Assembly (NCBI GenBank): GCA_014138645.1
Contig: JACJIB010000004.1
Coordinates: forward strand, 1 to 64,000
Reading direction: 5' to 3'
Origin: Methylorubrum thiocyanatum
GTDB lineage: Bacteria > Pseudomonadota > Alphaproteobacteria > Rhizobiales > Beijerinckiaceae
Length of the DNA: 64,000 bases
Part shown: positions 1 through 8,369 of the stretch, piece by piece
How the letters are laid out: every line of letters starts with the position of its first letter
Numbering within the stretch: the first letter of the stretch is position 1
Notes under the pieces: model-generated
Database searches by the model: none
The model's input: the letters and a program-made list of their open reading frames with translations, nothing else
Told to the model about the DNA's origin: nothing
Translations under genes and position numbers: made by a program

Positions 1-207
1 GATCTGCTCTTCGCTGAATCGCTCTTCTTCATCGTCCGTCTCCTGCTCGACGGACCCTAGCTTCAGAATGAGGGCAGACCAGGGGGCAAGGTCACATCCG
101 ACTCCACGTCCTCGACACCCGGTCGTCAGACCTGACGCCAAAATCAGCGATAATCCGGCCATAATATAGGCCTGTTGGCAACGTGTTTGCGGCTGGGACT
201 GAAGGCA

Positions 208-2205
208 CTAAGCTCGCGCTTGTGACGGATATGTTGTACGAGCACGATTGATGGCAGCGAGTATGCTGGGAAATACAACAGTCTCATCAACGATAAAATC
301 TTCAGGATGCGGAATGCCGTGAGCAGGTGCGGGATCTGTGCGAGGAGGGTCTAGAGGGAGATCTTGGACTTCGTCGGCAGTGTTGAAGGTCAGCGGAGCG
401 AATGGCGGCTCCATATGCTCCGAGCTATCGTAGGCGTGTAGCAGCAGGCAGCGCTCGATATTTGTCCTACTTATGAGTATATACCCCGGAACATTGAGTG
501 CCCAACGAAGTTTTGCGAGGCCGCCACCCATCGGGGCCACAAAGAAAGATGATTGCTGCATCCAGAATAGATTCTGGATGATTGGCATTCCAACGCAATT
601 AATTATATGGATGTCGGAATTTTCGAAAGAAGAAATGAATTCGTTCGCCCATCTGCGCTCCTCATTCAGAGCCTCAGATCCGTCTCGGTAAATCGTGTTG
701 AACTCCAAACTCGACGACATTCTGCCGTTAAAGATCGAGGCCGCAGCCTGCCCAGGATCGGAACTGCCGTTGATGCCGTCGAGAACGAGAATGAATGGCC
801 CAATCGTTTGACGAAGGTAGCGCGCTAAGCGAACATAAAGGCCAAGGAATTCGGACGGCCTACGGTTGGACAGGCGTATGCCGAAGGTAATCAGCGGGGC
901 ATCAAGGCCAACCACAGATCGCACCTCAGCCAATTGAGTGTGCCATCCTTGCCTCTCGGCCGAACGACCAATAAGTTTCTGAATACGATTACGAGTCGTC
1001 CAAGTTGCGCGCTGCCCATCGCGCATCACGACGCCAATACCGCACTGAATCGCCCGGGCGAACACATTCCAGTAGCCCGTCTCACGGATGATTCTTCCGT
1101 CGAACTCTGGGTAAAGAGCTTCAACAGGAGAATACAGGTCCATTCCCGTGAAATCGCTTGAGGCGAGCAACCACGGACGAACCGGGCTCCTTTCGGCCGA
1201 TTGAGCAAATCTTTCAAGAGCTTGGAATTCGTCCCAGATTGCGTGTCCGAAATTGGCTATGCCATAGGTCATGAGGCCGAGGCCAACCGTCCGGTCCGGC
1301 AACGCCCACACTCCGATCCGCGACAGACCGAACGCAACGTGCGACAGCGCATTGTTTAGCTTATTTAGCGATGCTGAGGAGTATTCTGGTGACGATTCCC
1401 TCTTAGTAATGAACAGATTGTCGTTCGGGAAATACAGGGACGCTGTGGTGCCGGGACCTTGTATGAGGTAAAATTCTATTTCTCCGCCAACGTCTTTGCA
1501 AAAATATGTTCCCCTATTTCCATCGACGTCTACTAACAGCGCTCGTTGCACGAACGCCCCTCGTTTGATGAGAGATGGGATAGCCACCAAGCCTCTCTCT
1601 GCTGAGTCTTCGATCCACCTTGTGTTGTGCTCAAGGGTTTGCCCGATATCTGATGGATGTACTTCTATAGATCCATGAAGGCCCGTGAGAAAAACGGGCT
1701 CCTCAAACGTGTCAATACAAAAAGTCTGAGCAGAGCTGCTGGCGAACGTCAGATACGTCTTCAGCAAATCGCCTCCAATCGATACGAACGTTTCGGAGCC
1801 GAAAGGGGGATCAATCGTGAGGTTATGTCTCAGCGCCTTTGCGAAAGCATTGGCCGATGCTCGCACCGCGGCGTTGAGTGCGAGATCCACGTTCTCATTC
1901 AGCCACGCCAGATCACAGACAAACCGAAGCCCTGGCGTCAGCACCCAACCAGCTGAGACGCCGTCATCGGTTCGCAGAAGTAGGATGAAGCCATGGCCGT
2001 CAAGGTCCAGGCAAGATGCTGCAGTCCAATTCGATAACAGTGTTGCAGGCCCACCTCCGTCCTGGCGGATAACTGTCCGTTTGGTCCCGTGAAGCTCAAT
2101 CTGCCATGCTTCGCCGTGCTTTGACACTTTCCGGTAAGTGCCGTAACAAGTCTTCGCCTCGAAATTCTTGGCTTCGAATCCTAATGGCAGCGCAGAATTG
2201 ATCAT
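208..2205 (-). CDS. Putative GT61-like glycosyltransferase, island operon gene 4
   Basis: This 665-residue protein has no signal peptide or clear membrane segment. The first 290 or so residues match nothing I recognise. The second half has features reminiscent of family 61 glycosyltransferases: a block around residue 315 reading GIANFGHAIWDEFQ, like the FGHWL-type motif of that family, and near residue 565 a block reading APMGGGLAKLRWAL, like the PHGAGL motif. It would transfer a sugar in polysaccharide or glycoprotein assembly. It is the last gene of a four-gene operon, 23 bases after the TIM-barrel gene. Base composition is AT-richer than the core chromosome, suggesting transfer. The family call is tentative and the substrate unknown. 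Confidence 0.5.
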   Translation of the reverse strand: MINSALPLGFEAKNFEAKTCYGTYRKVSKHGEAWQIELHGTKRTVIRQDGGGPATLLSNWTAASCLDLDGHGFILLLRTDDGVSAGWVLTPGLRFVCDLAWLNENVDLALNAAVRASANAFAKALRHNLTIDPPFGSETFVSIGGDLLKTYLTFASSSAQTFCIDTFEEPVFLTGLHGSIEVHPSDIGQTLEHNTRWIEDSAERGLVAIPSLIKRGAFVQRALLVDVDGNRGTYFCKDVGGEIEFYLIQGPGTTASLYFPNDNLFITKRESSPEYSSASLNKLNNALSHVAFGLSRIGVWALPDRTVGLGLMTYGIANFGHAIWDEFQALERFAQSAERSPVRPWLLASSDFTGMDLYSPVEALYPEFDGRIIRETGYWNVFARAIQCGIGVVMRDGQRATWTTRNRIQKLIGRSAERQGWHTQLAEVRSVVGLDAPLITFGIRLSNRRPSEFLGLYVRLARYLRQTIGPFILVLDGINGSSDPGQAAASIFNGRMSSSLEFNTIYRDGSEALNEERRWANEFISSFENSDIHIINCVGMPIIQNLFWMQQSSFFVAPMGGGLAKLRWALNVPGYILISRTNIERCLLLHAYDSSEHMEPPFAPLTFNTADEVQDLPLDPPRTDPAPAHGIPHPEDFIVDETVVFPSILAAINRARTTYPSQARA

Positions 2206-2228
2206 AAGTGTTCCCAGGTCACTGCATT

Positions 2229-3032
2229 TTATAGACGTATTGCGGAGATTGCTTCGCCAATGACTTTCAGAGGATCGTCGGCCTCCCGCATCTCAATCGC
2301 AGCCCAGCTGGAATATCCAACATCGTCTAGATTCGATAACAGTGGCGCATATATCGGCGCATCCGCTTCAACGATCGGCGCTAGTTTTGGTTTTGAGAGA
2401 TGCACGTGTGCAATAATATCGTGGTGCTCTCTGATGATGTCCTGTGCACTTTCTCCGGTGAACGCCAGACAGCCGCTGTCGAAGTGAAGTCCGAAGGACG
2501 GATGGCTGACAGCCCGCACCATCGCAGCGCATTGTGCAGTCGTTGCCAGGAAGTCCCCACCATACTCTTCAGGAGCAGCCTCAAGGACAATAGTGAAGCC
2601 GGTTGCGGCTACAGCTTCCGCTAGGCACCTAAAGCGTTGCACTCCAAGCTCGAAGGCATTCTCGGATGTGAGTTGCCCACGTTGTCGGTTGCGAGGCGCG
2701 CCAAAGACGCCGGCTCCCCCTCTGCTCAAATGCTCGGCAAAAGTCGCCACTCGCACCGTATGCTTACGCATCGCTTCGAATGAAGCAGCATCGCCGAGAA
2801 GTTGGCAGTCCGGCCGGTCGAAATAGAGTGCTTGGTACGAGCTGACCTGGAGCCCAGCTTGACGAATTCTATCTCCCTCAGCTCGAGCGAGCTCCTCAGT
2901 GAGATCCTGCCAAGGCGCAAGTTTCGTAGGGGCGATTTCAAGTCCGGCGACTCTTGCGTCAGCGAGCAAGGCATAAACTTGATCGCTGAGGTCTGTTGGC
3001 CACGCGATGTTGGAGATTGAGAGGCGGGTCAT
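2229..3032 (-). CDS. Sugar phosphate isomerase/epimerase-like TIM-barrel protein
   Basis: This 267-residue protein belongs by pattern to the xylose-isomerase-like TIM barrel family (AP endonuclease 2 fold), which includes sugar isomerases, epimerases and dehydratases. Typical features are the N-terminal ISNIAWP strand, the LEAAPEEYGGD block near residue 150 where metal-binding Glu is expected, the GLHFDSGCLAFTGE block with a conserved Asp, and the HVHLSKP strand. The start ATG overlaps the stop of the upstream SDR gene by four bases (ATGA), implying translational coupling. Its partners are an FAD oxidoreductase, an SDR and a glycosyltransferase-like protein, so a role in making or remodelling an unusual sugar is likely. 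The actual reaction cannot be read from sequence. Confidence 0.75.
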   Translation of the reverse strand: MTRLSISNIAWPTDLSDQVYALLADARVAGLEIAPTKLAPWQDLTEELARAEGDRIRQAGLQVSSYQALYFDRPDCQLLGDAASFEAMRKHTVRVATFAEHLSRGGAGVFGAPRNRQRGQLTSENAFELGVQRFRCLAEAVAATGFTIVLEAAPEEYGGDFLATTAQCAAMVRAVSHPSFGLHFDSGCLAFTGESAQDIIREHHDIIAHVHLSKPKLAPIVEADAPIYAPLLSNLDDVGYSSWAAIEMREADDPLKVIGEAISAIRL

Positions 3033-3787
3033 TCACCGCTCTCCAAGTAGTTACCGATGCCGTTGAGAACAGACTCGCTATCGAAGTGGTAGGGATCGGT
3101 GCCCCCAAGGACACCCGCGTGGATCGTCCGCATATCATAGGAGGCAGCAGGCTTGTTCAGGTCCGCTTGGCGGAGCTTACCAGGGAAAAATCGTTGGGCG
3201 ATCGCGGACATGCTGACGGGCTCCGGTGCAATGTTGACGAGGGTCAAGTTTGCATCCGTGATTCTTGCCATATCGCGCTCCAAGCGGCGGACGTCGTACC
3301 ATTGGAAGCTGCCGCGAGGGTCGATCGCATCAACCATATTGTCGTAGCGCAGATCGAAGATCGCATTCTTCTTTAGCCCTCGCCCATAGAGTGCTGGGAG
3401 CCGGATAATGAGGTGATTGGCGAATGTTCTGGCAACGAAGCGTTCGAATGCTGCCCTATGGGTACCATAAGGCGCGCCCTCACTTGATGCAGGATCGCGC
3501 TCGGTGACGTCTAAGGCGGGCTGATACACGTCGATTGTCGACAGTAGCACGAAGCGGTCTGCCGTAACGTGTTTTAGGTTCTCAACGAGGACATTGATGG
3601 CAGCCTTGTCGGTCTCTGGCTCTTTGTTTGCCTTCCATTTCACGGCGGAAATACCAGCGCATACGACCTCCTGAAAATGGTAGCCGCGCATGGTTTCGCT
3701 GTTGCTGGAATTAAATAACGCGTCATACCTCCCGGCATGAATAAGATTGCCTCCGACGAAGCCGGTATGTCCAATTAATGCGCGCAT
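3029..3787 (-). CDS. NAD-dependent epimerase/dehydratase-like SDR protein
   Basis: This 252-residue protein opens with a shortened Rossmann motif, GHTGFVGGNL, that suits an extended-type short-chain dehydrogenase. It keeps a Ser/Thr site in LLSTIDVY and the catalytic Tyr/Lys region as YGTHRAAFE, where the expected Lys four residues after Tyr appears as Ala. It may therefore bind nucleotide without normal SDR catalysis. The sequence IIRLPALYG is the usual substrate-binding strand. It lies three bases downstream of the FAD oxidoreductase and overlaps the TIM-barrel gene by four bases. Likely role: modification of a sugar nucleotide. Confident on fold, unsure on activity. Confidence 0.7.
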   Translation of the reverse strand: MRALIGHTGFVGGNLIHAGRYDALFNSSNSETMRGYHFQEVVCAGISAVKWKANKEPETDKAAINVLVENLKHVTADRFVLLSTIDVYQPALDVTERDPASSEGAPYGTHRAAFERFVARTFANHLIIRLPALYGRGLKKNAIFDLRYDNMVDAIDPRGSFQWYDVRRLERDMARITDANLTLVNIAPEPVSMSAIAQRFFPGKLRQADLNKPAASYDMRTIHAGVLGGTDPYHFDSESVLNGIGNYLESGE

Positions 3788-3790
3788 ATA

Positions 3791-4900
3791 CTAGTCCAGT
3801 TTCAGCCCGATTGACTCGACCTTCGCTCGGATGGACGCAGGCAGCGACGAAGGAACGTCGGCAGCACTTTCGTCTTGATCCGCTTCAATCATCGAGAGGA
3901 TTCGTTCTGTCGCAAAGAAAATCGTATCGATCTTGCCGGACATGACAGTGAACACACGCCCATCTCTGCCAACGTAGCAGCTGCGATCGTCACTATTGCC
4001 GATTGGCTTGGTTTTAATCGAAATTTGCGGCCCTATAAATTTATAGATATCAAGAAACTCTGGCACGTTCTCCTGCGCTTGTTCGATCATCAGGCTGCGC
4101 TTAGCCTCGATTTGCTCGGAGTTTACACGGTCGCGCACTGAGCGCGCTTCTTCAGACCTAGAAAATCGGCCTAAGGGCGTGTGCGGGACGCTCGATAATG
4201 TGTAGATTGTCTCGACTTCCGTAGGATAGATCGAGTACAACGGTCCATCTACAAAGGTGACCGCAGGCAGCCCAGCCGCCGCCTCAAAGTACAGAAGTAG
4301 TGTCGGCTCATAGTATGTCGATACAATATTTCTCCCGAAGTGCCCCCATGTGGCATCAATCACGTAATCGAACCGCTCTCCATTTACTAAGATGTATTTA
4401 GCGAATTGCTCGATTGATTTGATTTGAACCGACATGCTTATCACATGCCGCAAGTGGTGCTGAAAATAGTATCGAGCTTTATCGATTAGTATGACGCGCT
4501 CTTCAGCGCGTATCATTCCATCGATATTTGTCAGGCCGAGGCTGCATCGATCAACGGAACGATAAGGTATTCCCGTTGCAGTCATGATGAGCTTATATGT
4601 ATCGAAATCAATAAGTGACGTATCTTTGGGGACGGCATATATATTTTCCGAGATTGGTTTGCTTAGATCTCCGTACCGTTCAATAAATCGGGAAAATCCG
4701 TCGCGCGATTGTATGCGTGTGCCTGCGTGCCTAGGATAGTGAAATCCGAGATGAAGCCTGAACTGGTTGTTCCCTGAGGCTTCATGTAAGAGCCTTTCAT
4801 TTTGCTCGTACAATCGAACCGTGAAGCCCAGGGCTATCATCGACGAGGCGATATGGCAGCCATACCAACCTCCTCCGATGATCGCGATGCGCTGACTCAT
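3791..4900 (-). CDS. FAD-dependent oxidoreductase (DAO-like)
   Basis: A Rossmann FAD-binding motif, IAIIGGGWYGCHIAS, sits at the very N-terminus, followed by an acidic strand end (LYEQ) as in D-amino-acid-oxidase-type flavoproteins. The protein has 369 residues. The start at 4900 is chosen because an AGGAGG ribosome-binding site lies eight bases upstream; an open frame continues further upstream but would add 53 low-complexity residues before the FAD motif. A conserved block YVIDATWGHFGRN resembles the second dinucleotide-contact strand. It is the first gene of the island operon, followed after three bases by the SDR gene. It may oxidise a sugar or amino-sugar hydroxyl or amine; the substrate is unknown. 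Confidence 0.75.
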   Translation of the reverse strand: MSQRIAIIGGGWYGCHIASSMIALGFTVRLYEQNERLLHEASGNNQFRLHLGFHYPRHAGTRIQSRDGFSRFIERYGDLSKPISENIYAVPKDTSLIDFDTYKLIMTATGIPYRSVDRCSLGLTNIDGMIRAEERVILIDKARYYFQHHLRHVISMSVQIKSIEQFAKYILVNGERFDYVIDATWGHFGRNIVSTYYEPTLLLYFEAAAGLPAVTFVDGPLYSIYPTEVETIYTLSSVPHTPLGRFSRSEEARSVRDRVNSEQIEAKRSLMIEQAQENVPEFLDIYKFIGPQISIKTKPIGNSDDRSCYVGRDGRVFTVMSGKIDTIFFATERILSMIEADQDESAADVPSSLPASIRAKVESIGLKLD

Positions 4901-5506
4901 TCCTCGGCCTCCTGGCCCTGTGAGCAAACCCAGATGCAAGCGTCGTGCTTGCAGCCTAGGTCGTGGCTCTATCGCAGGCAGAGCCGACGGGGAAGCGCTT
5001 GCGCCGAATAGCTCAGGTTTGAGGTTCCCACGGGAGCATGCCGCCCTTCGACCGCTCACCTACACATCACGTTCGCAGGTTCATTGTTGTTCTTCGATAT
5101 GCTCAGCCAATCCCAGCCTCGCAGCTGGCGCGAATGGCCGTGGTTGGCTCTAGACAAGCGATCTGACGAGGGCTGAGATAGTCCTGTTAGCGGCCTATCC
5201 AGAGGCGGATGCGCCGCCGTCGCTCGACGAGCTATCACGCGCAGAACGCCCGTGGCGGCGTCTTCAATTATTCGACATTCGTCGGTGGCCGCCATCATAG
5301 CGACAGCCTCGCCTACGTTCCTGTCGGCCGGACCGAGAGCCACTTCGAGGACATGCCTTGTCGAACCCGCACATCCTCCGTCAGCGGAACAAGGTGGCCT
5401 GTGGCGTTCCCGTGGGTGTAGATCGGGTTGTGCTCGGTCTGCGCCAACCGAGGCGGTGGGTTAATTTTTCGATCATGGCTGCCGAAGTGGGGGCGGATGA
5501 TGTTCG
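4901..5506. other. Region without a confident gene
   Basis: About 600 bases upstream of the island operon. It should contain that operon's promoter, but no clear -35/-10 pair stands out. Two minus-strand frames are possible: 5313-5516 (67 codons), whose start overlaps the end of the next small gene, and a frame ending at 5056 beginning near 5334. Neither resembles a protein I know. The mixed base composition suggests eroded coding sequence. Confidence 0.4.
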
Positions 5507-5725
5507 TCATAGCCATCGTTCGTCGATGTCGGTCGCGTTGTATTCCGCGAGCGGCTGATGCTCATCGCCTTCCGCGAAGATGGCCACATCGTCGGGTCCA
5601 ATGTTGTGCTTGGCGGTGCGATCCCAGCGCCGATGGATCATCACCGGTCCGCCCCAGATCCGGAAGGCGTTCCAGTAGCGGTCGTCCTTGAAGCCGATGT
5701 AGTGGACGCAGCGGGGAGGAAGCAT
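5507..5725 (-). CDS. Conserved small hypothetical protein (DRYWNA type)
   Basis: This 72-residue protein contains YIGFKDDRYWNAFRIWGGP, MIHRRWD and a DDVAIFAEGDE block. This arrangement (a lysine-aspartate patch, two tryptophans, an RRWD motif and a final acidic strand) looks like small conserved proteins of Methylobacterium and relatives with no known function. The start at 5725 is preferred because the longer frame upstream is alanine- and arginine-rich and unlike the conserved part; a GTG a few codons later is another option. It is not obviously linked to its neighbours. Family recognition is from memory and only moderately sure. Confidence 0.55.
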   Translation of the reverse strand: MLPPRCVHYIGFKDDRYWNAFRIWGGPVMIHRRWDRTAKHNIGPDDVAIFAEGDEHQPLAEYNATDIDERWL

Positions 5726-5872
5726 TCCGCAGCCTACGGGCGGGGCTCGGGCTGCGCGAGAGGTTCTTGCTGCCGCCGCTCGCCCTGCGACCATGAAGAC
5801 GCGCCCTGAGTCGCGGTAGCGCCTCAACTTCGCTCCAGACGCACCCCGCCCGTGCCGGGCCGAGGGGAAAGC

Positions 5873-5974
5873 ATGTTCGGGGCAGAAGTTTTCGTGATGC
5901 TCGCAGGGATCGTCGGAGCCATTGCCTTCATGCTGGCAGGACGGCCCGCTTCCGACCGCTTCCTACCATGGTAA
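5873..5974 (+). CDS. 33-residue single-span membrane microprotein
   Basis: A short frame begins with ATG behind a GAGGGGAA ribosome-binding site. It encodes 33 residues: a hydrophobic helix (residues 2-22, including VFVMLAGIVGAIAFMLAG) and a short charged tail ending in RFLPW. Helix length is right for one membrane crossing. I do not recognise the family. It lies between the small conserved gene on the other strand and the degraded membrane-protein gene. A good ribosome-binding site and clean helix support it, but chance hydrophobic frames of this size occur. Confidence 0.45.
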   Translation: MFGAEVFVMLAGIVGAIAFMLAGRPASDRFLPW

Positions 5975-6062
5975 GGCGGATGCGCTTCAGCCGAAGAGGG
6001 CCCGATGGGGCACGACTGGATTGAGACTTGCCCGAGCGGGATGCGCGGGCCACGTTGAGGAG

Positions 6063-6308
6063 ATGTAGCCGACCGAGGGGCCGACGAACGACAACCGGCA
6101 GAAGCCAGCGCCGAAGTGGGAAGACACCCCGCTCGGCAAGCGGGTGATGCTGTGCGTGTCGTTGGTCGTGATCGCGGCGGGTCTTTAATTTATGCTGAAG
6201 GTGCTCAGCGGCACGCAGTGGCTCGGGCTGGTCATCACACTTGCCGTCGCCTTCGTCGGGATGCTGATTGCTGGCATCTATCGCCTGATCGTTCACGGCC
6301 GGTCCTAG
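6063..6308 (+). pseudogene. Two-span small membrane protein gene with two in-frame stops
   Basis: One reading frame runs from ATG 6063 to TAG 6306-6308 and would encode about 81 residues, with a charged N-terminus containing KPAPKWEDTPLGKR and two hydrophobic spans. The second codon is TAG and a TAA at 6186-6188 splits the two spans. Both halves keep protein-like composition in the same frame, so these look like two nonsense mutations in one ancestral gene. The second half (ATG 6192, 38 residues, one span) could still be translated. The final TAG lies inside the CTAG duplicated by the adjacent IS element. The ancestral start is uncertain because the GAGGAG just before 6063 is too close. Confidence 0.5.
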
Positions 6309-7213
6309 GGCGTCTCTGCAAAGTCATGTGAGCCAGAGCATGGTCATGCCGAGGGTGACCATGGCGAGGTAGTTGGTCGCCCGTTTTTCGTAGCGAGTGG
6401 CGATGCGGCGGTACTACTTGAGCCGGCCGATCAGCCGCTCGACCTTGTTGCGCTCGCGGTAGGCGGCCGTGTCGAAGTCGGGCTGGCGCGGTTGGTCCTT
6501 GCGGGTTGGGATGTTCGGTTCGATCCGCCGCGGCCTGTGGCGGCGACGTGCCGGCGGACTGGCATAGCCCCGGTCGCCTGCCGTCCGGCGGGGACGCAGG
6601 CGTGGGCGGCCTCGCCCTTTGCGGGGCACCGCCCCCTTGTCCATCAGGGCGTCCAAGGCGAACGGCTCGTGGCGCTCGCCCGCCGTCAGCACCGCCGTGA
6701 TCGGCTTACCCCCGCCCTCGGCACGCAGATGCAGCTTGGTCGAGAAACCACCCTGGCTACGCCCGAGCGCCTCGCCCACGCCCTCGACCGTCGCCTCACC
6801 CCCCGATGGCGCCGGACCGGCGTGCCCCGGCGGCGTGCTGGTGGGCGCGCACCACCGTCGCGTCCACGAAGTGCAGGTCCCAGTCGAGCTCCCCGCGCGC
6901 ATCGGCCTGCGCCTGAAGTCGCTGCAGCACCCGGTCGAACACACCGGCCTTGCGCCAGCGGTAGAACCGGCTCGACACCGTGCCGACTGCGCCGTAGCGC
7001 GCGGGTAGATCCTCCCACGGCGCGCCCGTGCGCAGGATCCAGAGCATGCCGTTGAGGACTTGGCGGTGATCCTCCGCGGGCCGGCCCGTGCGCGGCTTCT
7101 GCGGAGGCAGCAGCGGGGCGATCTGCTCCCACTGCGCGTCGGTCAGTTCAAAGCGTCGCATCCAGCCCACATGGGGCCGACCACCCAGTCTGTGAACCCT
7201 TTGCAGACACGCC
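6309..7213 (-). mobile_element. IS5-family insertion sequence (IS427-like)
   Basis: An element of about 905 bp bounded by 15-base terminal inverted repeats, GGCGTSTCTGCAAAG, with one mismatch (C on the left, G on the right). CTAG flanks both ends (6305-6308 and 7214-7217) as a four-base target duplication. It carries a two-frame DDE transposase in the orientation right to left. Size, two overlapping frames and the Y-R-E-K signature fit the IS427 group of the IS5 family. The transposase frame is damaged, so this copy is probably dead unless complemented. Confidence 0.85.
6324..7161 (-). pseudogene. IS5-family DDE transposase, split and truncated
   Basis: The first part (7161-6796, 121 residues) starts RRFELTDAQWEQIAPLLPP, a standard IS5/IS427 N-terminus, and carries the first catalytic Asp in HFVDATVVRAH. 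The second part continues in another frame from the run of six G at 6799-6804; joining them needs a +1 shift or a one-base change. It contains AGDRGYAS (second Asp) and the complete signature YRERNKVERLIGRLK with the catalytic Glu. A TAG stop replaces the expected Gln codon right after that Lys. Frame and homology continue (YRRIATRYEKRA) to TGA at 6324-6326, so about 30 C-terminal residues are lost. The frame change may be programmed; the nonsense codon is a true lesion. Confidence 0.8.
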
Positions 7214-8369
7214 CTAGCCCACGTACTCGCCAGCGGCATCGAAACTGAAGGCTCTCTCGTAGCCGAAGGCATTCCATATTTGATCGAAGATGGGCTTCAA
7301 GATTGATGCCTCGCTTTGCTCCGCATCGTTAATCACCACCTCCGGCAGGATGATAGCTTCAAGCTTCGTAGAGCGCTGTCTTTCAAACCTGTGGTTCGCC
7401 ATACCCAGGGGTAGTTACCTCGCACACCTATCAGCGTGACGAAGACATAGAGCGGCATACTGATATCTTTCTCAGCCAACTTGGCTCGGTATACCCTTAG
7501 GCTCGATATTAGATCCCTCTCGACTGATGGGAGCGGAAGGCGGTTGCTTCCCTCCATGCGCCGGCCGAGCGATGAAACCGCCTCGATAGCGCCAGTGCGG
7601 AACAACATGGCGTAATCCTCAACGCTAGTCTGCTCGTCTCCACCGCTTGGGAGACTGGCTAAGCCCTCCAGCGTCCAGCGTGCGTTCGCGTAGTCATCAG
7701 CTCCAAGCGGGAGCAGGATGTCATTCGGCTTTGTGATTTCGATCCGCCGATCTGATGTGAACGCCTCAAGCGACACGACATGCAGGATCACCTTCGGGCC
7801 GGGCCACATTGAGACCACGCTGTCATCAGCGTCGATGATGCCGAGCCGTTCATTCCTGAAGCGGCGGATACTCTGGTGAAGGCCCTCGGTGGCCAGGAAG
7901 GCGGCCCGCAGCTCGCCCACGTCCATGGAGGTCTTCCCGGCATTGGTCCAGCCATAAAAGTGGCCGTGGCCGCGGAAGGTCACTCGATGCGGTCCTAAGT
8001 AGCTCCGTGGCGCCCGCAGGATCAAGAGCCCCTTGCCGTCCGTCCCCGGCAGCCACCGCAGTTCCACCCGGGCAGGCGCGGCTCAAGGCCAGTTCGCAGG
8101 ATGCTCTCAAGGCGCAAGACCTCCGCATCAGGGTCGGGCAGCTCGAAGCCAGGCGCACCCGTGGCCTCGCCCTGAGCCTCCGTGATGCCGAACACGATGT
8201 CACCGCCGGCTGTGTTGGCGAGGGCGGATACGTCGGCCAGGAACTCCCGCTTGTCGTCATCCTTGCCGCCCACCGGGGCTTGCTTGAGATCCAACGTGCG
8301 GCCCTCGCGGAGACCGCCCGCCTCCACCATTGCCGCCACGTCGGCGAAGTGACGTGGCCCAACGTTCAT
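7214..8369 (-). pseudogene. Schlafen AlbA_2 DNA-binding-domain protein, two frameshifts
   Basis: Starting at ATG 8369, the frame shows the AlbA_2 (Schlafen-type) N-terminal domain: EGRTLDLKQ, KREFLADVSALANTAGGD and IVFGI. Members often regulate or accompany mobile-element defence or transcription. One base appears missing near 8067, where the frame jumps from EPRLPG to VELRWLPGTDGKG. A second base is missing near 7403, where it jumps from GNYPWV to MANHRFERQR. All three pieces together would give about 385 residues. The final TAG lies inside the CTAG flanking the IS element. The region after residue 105 has no domain I can name. Without sequencing error the gene is dead. Confidence 0.7.

Noticed and set aside
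5056-5343. A 95-codon minus-strand frame upstream of the FAD oxidoreductase
   Set aside because: No known motifs and weak start; possibly eroded coding sequence, but not enough support for a gene call.
6063-6308. In-frame TAG considered as a recoded amino acid (pyrrolysine-like)
   Set aside because: A second in-frame stop is TAA, no supporting genes are seen, and pseudogene decay fits the surrounding island.
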